Assembly: GCF_003173715.1 (NCBI RefSeq)
Contig: NZ_CP029550.1
Coordinates: 1,426,001 to 1,490,000 of the forward strand
Direction of reading: 5' to 3'
Length of the DNA stretch: 64,000 bases
From: Methylobacterium durans
Lineage (GTDB): Bacteria > Pseudomonadota > Alphaproteobacteria > Rhizobiales > Beijerinckiaceae
Below, in pieces: positions 60,042 to 64,000 of this stretch. The position numbers and the translations under genes are program-made. The notes beneath the pieces were generated by a model that had not been told where the DNA came from, ran no database searches, and saw only the letters and a program-made list of their open reading frames with translations. Each line of letters begins with the position of its first letter. The stretch's first letter is position 1.

Positions 60042-61424
60042 CTAGCGTTCATGGAAGGCGCGTCCCATTGCGTCGAAGAAGGGGGCGACCATGTAGTCGA
60101 ACGCCGTGCGCTCGCCGGCCGAGACCACGATCTCTGCTGGCAGGCCGGCCAGCAGCCGCCGCCTGACCGCGTCCGGGACCTGCTGCTCGTCGATTTCGAC
60201 GATGCCGGAAAAGTAGGGTTGCCGCGTGGCGTCGTCGATCAGGCGGTCGCGCGAGACCGTCTTGAGCGTGCCGAACATCGCGGGCGTTCGGCGGGTCTGG
60301 AAGGTCGGAAACTTCACCTCGGCCCGCATGCCAGGATGGATCATCTCCAGGTCGTTCGGCGAGAACTGGACGCTGATGACGAGCCGGTCACTGGTCGGCA
60401 CGATCTCCATCAGGGGCTCACCGGAGCGGATCACCTGCCCGATCGTGTAGACCTTCAGTCCCTGGACGACGCCGCCATGCGAGGCGCGGACCTCGTGCCG
60501 CCTCAGGACGTCCTGCGCGACGAGGAGCTTCTCGCGCAGCTCCGAGATCTTCTGACGCGTCTCCAGAAGTTGCGCCGTGACGGTCTCCTGCTGCTTCTGT
60601 TTCAGCTGGGTGATCTGCATTCCCGCCTCGCCGATGGCGTTCTGCGCCTTTGCGGTCTCCGCCACCGAGCGACCGATCACGCCTTCGAGGCGCGTGCGCT
60701 CGCGCTCCATGACGAGCAGCCGCGAGAGTGGGATGAGGTTCTTGTCGCGCAGGGCCCGCAGGCCTCCGAGCTCCTGATTGATGAAGCCCACCTGTTCCTG
60801 CACGGAGGTCTTCTCGACCGCGAGGCCCGACATCTCGGTCTTCAGTTGCGTAATGCGCGCCTCGATCAGGTCGAACTGCGAGCGGAGCGAGCGCCGCCGC
60901 TCCGCAAGCTGCTCCGTCTGGTCCCGGATCAGGCGCGCGATGCCCGGATCGTCGCGCCGCGCGCCGAGGTCGGGCGGCAGGTCGAGGTCGGCGTCCTCGT
61001 CCTGCTCGGCCCGCAGGCGGGCTTCGAGGATCTGGGCCGCGTCGAGCTGGCTCCGGAACAGATCGGCGCTGGCACGGGACTGGAGCGGATCGATGCGCAG
61101 CAGGACGTCGCCTTCGCGCACGCTTTGGCCGTCCCGTACCAGCACCTCCTGGACCATGCCGCCCTCGAAATGCTGGACGACCTTTCGGCTGCCCTCCGCG
61201 GTGATCACGCCCGGGCTGATCACCGCCCGGTCGAGGCGGGTGACGGCCGCCCAGATGCCAAGGATTCCAAAGGTCGCGAAGATCAACGCGTAGCCCGCGA
61301 TCGCGTAGCGCCGCCAGCTCGTCAGGCCGAGAAGGGCCGCCTGCTCGGGCATCGCCGCCCCGGGGCCGCAATCCTGCCGGGCTGAAACCCGCAATGGCGT
61401 CGCCACGGCCAAGCCCTTCGCCAT
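60042..61424 (-). CDS. HlyD-family type I secretion adaptor (PrtE/AprE-like)
   Basis: A 460-residue membrane-fusion protein linking the ABC transporter to the outer-membrane channel. One N-terminal membrane helix (about residues 39-62, YAIAGYALIFATFGILGIWA), lipoyl-like halves (VVQHFEGGMVQEVLVRDGQS; SHGGVVQGLKVYTIGQVIRS), a long coiled coil between (about 130-330), and the C-terminal beta domain with LEMIHPGMRAEVKFPTFQTR. ATG 61424 lies four bases after the ABC gene stop. TolC is not in the window. Confidence 0.9.
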   Translation of the reverse strand: MAKGLAVATPLRVSARQDCGPGAAMPEQAALLGLTSWRRYAIAGYALIFATFGILGIWAAVTRLDRAVISPGVITAEGSRKVVQHFEGGMVQEVLVRDGQSVREGDVLLRIDPLQSRASADLFRSQLDAAQILEARLRAEQDEDADLDLPPDLGARRDDPGIARLIRDQTEQLAERRRSLRSQFDLIEARITQLKTEMSGLAVEKTSVQEQVGFINQELGGLRALRDKNLIPLSRLLVMERERTRLEGVIGRSVAETAKAQNAIGEAGMQITQLKQKQQETVTAQLLETRQKISELREKLLVAQDVLRRHEVRASHGGVVQGLKVYTIGQVIRSGEPLMEIVPTSDRLVISVQFSPNDLEMIHPGMRAEVKFPTFQTRRTPAMFGTLKTVSRDRLIDDATRQPYFSGIVEIDEQQVPDAVRRRLLAGLPAEIVVSAGERTAFDYMVAPFFDAMGRAFHER

Positions 61425-61428
61425 GGCG

Positions 61429-63168
61429 TCAGCCCGCCGCTGCCCGGTGCCCGTCGGCGCTCGCCACCGGCACGAGGGACGGGACCGGCCGCGGACCAAC
61501 GATCTGCGCGAGGATCTGGTCCGCCGCTCCGTAGGATTGCAGCGTGCCTCCGTTCATCATCAGAACCTGGTCGGCCCCCGTCAGGATGCTGAGCTTGTGG
61601 GTGACGATGACGATTGTCGTCCCCTCCTCCTTCACCGCGACCACCGCCTGCATCAGGGCCGTCTCGCCCGCCTGATCGAGGCTCGCATTGGGCTCGTCGA
61701 GCACGACGAGGCTCGGATGGCCGTAGAGCGCCCGGGCCAGCGCAATGCGCTGGCGCTGGCCGCCGGACAGGCCATGCCCGCCGGGCCCGATCCGCGTGTT
61801 GTACCCGTCCGGCAGGCTCTGGATTAGGGCATGGCAGCCGGCCTTCTGCGCCACCGCGATGATCGACGCCTCGTCATCGACGGCAAAGCGCGCGATGTTC
61901 TGGGCCACCGTCCCGTCGAAAAGCTCCACATCCTGCGGCAGGTAGCCGATATGGCGGCCGAGCGCCTGGGGGTCCCAGTGCCCGAGTTCCGACCCGTCGA
62001 TCCGCACCGCACCCGAGAGAAGCGGCCAGACGCCGGTGAGCGCCCTGACCAGGGTCGACTTGCCCGCCGCGCTCGGCCCGATCACCCCGACGACGCTGCC
62101 GGGCTCGATCTGGAAACTGACGTCGCGGAGGATCGGGATCGTCGAGCCGGGGGCGGCCACGCACAAAGCCTCGGCCTCGATCCTCCCTTGCGGCCGCGGC
62201 AGGACCACGCGGTGCGGCTCCGGGCCGGCGAGGGAGACCAGCTCCGTCAGGCGGCGATAGCCGGCGCGGGCGGCCGTGAAGCCCTTCCAGTTGGCGACGA
62301 GGAGCTCGATCGGCGCCAGCGCGCGCCCGATGATGATCGAGGCGGCGATCATCGATCCCGCCGAGATCTCCCGGTGGATGGCGAGATAGGCACCGACCCC
62401 GAGAACCATGGTCTGCAGGAACATGCGGACGAAGCGCGTCGCCGCGACGACGATGCCGGCCCGGTCGCTGGCCAGGGCCTGGAGCAGCAGGACCTCGTCG
62501 TGGCGGGCCCGCCAGAGTTCGCGCAAGGACGCGAGCATCCCCATCGCCTGGAGGACCTCGCCGTTCCGGAAGGTCGCCCTAGCCTGCTGCCCGGCGGCGC
62601 CCGAGGCGTAATTCGCCGCTTCGAGCGCGCGGCGGGTCGCGATCTCGTTCACGAGCGTCAGGCCGAGGATCACGGCGCCGCCGACCAGCGCCATCCATCC
62701 GAACCAGGGATGCAGGATGAAGCAGGCCAGCAGGAAGATCGGCGTCCAGGGCACGTCGCAGAAGGCCAGGAGCCCGCTGCCGGTGAGGAACTCCCGCAGG
62801 GTGTCCACGTCGCGCAGCGCCGACTCGTGCCCTGCGCCGGGCCTGCGCAGGCTGCCGCGATGCACCGCGTCGAAGATCGGCCCCGCGATCTTCTGATCGA
62901 AGACCATGCCGGCGCGGACCAGGATGCGCGCGCGCAGCAGCTCGAGCGCCGCGTAGACGGCGAGCGCGAATGCCGCGATGAGCGTGATCCCGAAAAGCGT
63001 GGTCTCGTTGCGGCTGGACAGAACGCGATCGTAGATCTGCAGCATGTACAGAGGGCTGACGAAGAGCAGTATGTTGATGAAGAAGCTGAAAACGAATGCC
63101 GTCACAAGCATCGGCCGCATCGAGCGCAGGCCGGTTTTCAGCACGGATGAGGTGGCAGGACTGCCCAT
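61429..63168 (-). CDS. Type I secretion ABC transporter (PrtD/AprD-like)
   Basis: A 579-residue half-transporter with fused membrane and ATPase domains. About six helices in residues 20-300 (FVFSFFINILLFVSPLYMLQ, IYDRVLSSRNETTLFGITLI). ATPase: Walker A GVIGPSAAGKSTLVRAL (about 361-377), signature LSGGQRQRIALARALYG (about 466-482), Walker B LVVLDEPNASLD (about 488-499), switch His in VIVTHKLSIL. There is no N-terminal peptidase domain, so substrates carry C-terminal uncleaved signals, like the RTX proteins at 36-42 kb. First gene of the ABC-HlyD-830-residue operon. Confidence 0.92.
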   Translation of the reverse strand: MGSPATSSVLKTGLRSMRPMLVTAFVFSFFINILLFVSPLYMLQIYDRVLSSRNETTLFGITLIAAFALAVYAALELLRARILVRAGMVFDQKIAGPIFDAVHRGSLRRPGAGHESALRDVDTLREFLTGSGLLAFCDVPWTPIFLLACFILHPWFGWMALVGGAVILGLTLVNEIATRRALEAANYASGAAGQQARATFRNGEVLQAMGMLASLRELWRARHDEVLLLQALASDRAGIVVAATRFVRMFLQTMVLGVGAYLAIHREISAGSMIAASIIIGRALAPIELLVANWKGFTAARAGYRRLTELVSLAGPEPHRVVLPRPQGRIEAEALCVAAPGSTIPILRDVSFQIEPGSVVGVIGPSAAGKSTLVRALTGVWPLLSGAVRIDGSELGHWDPQALGRHIGYLPQDVELFDGTVAQNIARFAVDDEASIIAVAQKAGCHALIQSLPDGYNTRIGPGGHGLSGGQRQRIALARALYGHPSLVVLDEPNASLDQAGETALMQAVVAVKEEGTTIVIVTHKLSILTGADQVLMMNGGTLQSYGAADQILAQIVGPRPVPSLVPVASADGHRAAAG

Positions 63169-63528
63169 TTCGGTGCCCGTTCAGGGTTGTGTAAAACTCT
63201 CGTATCCGTCCAGACGCGCACCGCGCCCCTTCTGCCGAACCGCATCCCGCGACGTCGGGATTTCGATCGGGCGTTCACCCGTCACGCCCGGCAGATCGCT
63301 CGGCGTCCCTCACGAACCTCCGCACCTGCCAGCCGCGTCTAACGACCCGTTCGGCCGCGGCCCCACATCGTCGATCATAGAGCGTCGGGGAGCTATTCCA
63401 AGCACGCTCGCGCCGGCGGCAACCGGCACACGCGGCATCCCATCTGGACAGCAATGCGGGGTCAAGCCTATATAGATGTCACTGTATAGACCGGGCCTGC
63501 GCGCCGAGAGCCAGGGGAAACCTTCACC
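63169..63528. other. Intergenic region between the ABC transporter and XRE genes
   Basis: No gene. The divergent promoters for both must lie here. CTATATAGATGTCACTGTAT then AG (about 63467-63488) has inverted CTATA/TATAG ends and sits 40 bases upstream of the XRE start: a candidate operator. Confidence 0.45.
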
Positions 63529-63843
63529 GTGTATGCTCATCATCAGCGCCTGGACTCGGAGGAAGTTCAGGGACTGCGTCGGGAAGGCGGGCGGTTCCTG
63601 AAGGAATTGCGCGAGACGCGCGGCCTCTCACAGCGGCAACTCGCGACGCTGGTCGGCGCCGAATATTATACGTTCATCTCGCAGTTGGAGACGGGTCGCG
63701 GCCGCATCCCGCCCGATCGCTATCGCGCCTGGGCCGATGCACTCGGCATCGACGCCCGTCATTTCGTCCAGAGCCTGATGCGGTTCTACGATCCGCTGAC
63801 CTACGAGATCCTGTTCGGCGCGGAGGCGAGCGCCCCGCGCTGA
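63529..63843 (+). CDS. XRE-family helix-turn-helix regulator
   Basis: A 104-residue single-domain regulator. The HTH_XRE domain spans residues about 22-80: FLKELRETRGLSQRQLATLV, YTFISQLETGRGRIPPDRYR, AWADALGIDARHFVQ. A C-terminal tail (LMRFYDPLTYEILFG) may mediate dimerisation. The GTG start at 63529 fits the length. It is divergent from the secretion operon and may repress it or itself. Confidence 0.88.
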   Translation: MYAHHQRLDSEEVQGLRREGGRFLKELRETRGLSQRQLATLVGAEYYTFISQLETGRGRIPPDRYRAWADALGIDARHFVQSLMRFYDPLTYEILFGAEASAPR

Positions 63844-63914
63844 GCGGATCGGATCGCCGCCGCGCGTGCCGATTTCCGGGCTGACTCGCACGACGCTTGA
63901 GGCTTGCTGTTCGC

Positions 63915-64000
63915 TTAACGCTTCGTGACGACCACCTCGACGTAGTCGCTCGGTACGATCAGGGTGTCGCTGCCGCCCCGGTTCATCCGGGCGAGAACAT
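63915..64000 (-). CDS. C-terminal end of a gene cut by the window, possibly polysaccharide export
   Basis: The last 28 codons read VLARMNRGGSDTLIVPSDYV then EVVVTKR-stop (TAA at 63915-63917). A beta-strand end with an IVPSDYVEV-type motif is reminiscent of Wza-like polysaccharide export proteins, but too little is visible to be sure. Confidence 0.5.
   Translation of the reverse strand, partial: VLARMNRGGSDTLIVPSDYVEVVVTKR

Overview
The window looks like Methylobacterium or a close relative (Rhizobiales, Methylobacteriaceae). The DNA is GC-rich. It carries four genes of the short DUF6894 family (N-terminus M-x-RYFFD-hydrophobic-H), many small lineage-specific proteins with good ribosome binding sites, an Omp25-like porin, a CHASE3-GGDEF protein, and a sigma factor related to the PhyR-NepR-EcfG stress system first described in Methylobacterium. 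This is a family-level inference from gene content; no rRNA or other marker gene is present.

Layout. (1) 1-43.9 kb is accessory DNA: the end of a DUF4214 protein, four insertion sequences (IS6, IS481, IS3, IS630), two miniature inverted-repeat elements, several dispersed palindromic repeat families, a duplicated block of small envelope genes (10.4-11.4 kb and 23.3-24.3 kb), two incomplete TadE/TadG-like gene pairs, a chemoreceptor, a porin, a TetR/SDR/MDR/hydrolase locus, and two secreted RTX proteins (a GH114-like glycosidase and an M10 serralysin-type protease). It ends with a tyrosine integrase (42.5-43.8 kb) beside a 49-bp copy of the 3' half of a tRNA-Glu(CTC). I read that copy as the attachment-site boundary of an integrated island. 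(2) 44.0-56.5 kb is an NRPS-independent siderophore locus in iucABCD order. It includes a divergent MFS exporter, an RhtX/FptX-type importer, a small conserved protein, a TonB-dependent receptor and an AraC regulator. Irr/ICE-like inverted repeats lie upstream of both the biosynthetic operon and the receptor. (3) 56.6-64 kb holds a sigma factor with a NepR-like N-terminus, an 830-residue Ala/Gly/Lys/Asp-rich protein in line with a type I secretion ABC transporter and HlyD adaptor, an XRE regulator, and the end of a probable polysaccharide-export gene.

How it fits together. The siderophore genes form a full make-export-capture-import set. The type I exporter could serve the RTX proteins or the 830-residue protein encoded behind it. 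The accessory half is dominated by duplication, repeat-mediated rearrangement and small membrane or periplasmic proteins of unknown role.

Caution. Eight genes are broken by single-base length changes (nine breaks in all), mostly inside runs of C or G, and the TonB receptor has one in-frame stop. The pattern (mostly a missing base in a homopolymer, with otherwise clean protein sequence on both sides) fits sequencing error better than real decay, so each such gene is described at full length and flagged.
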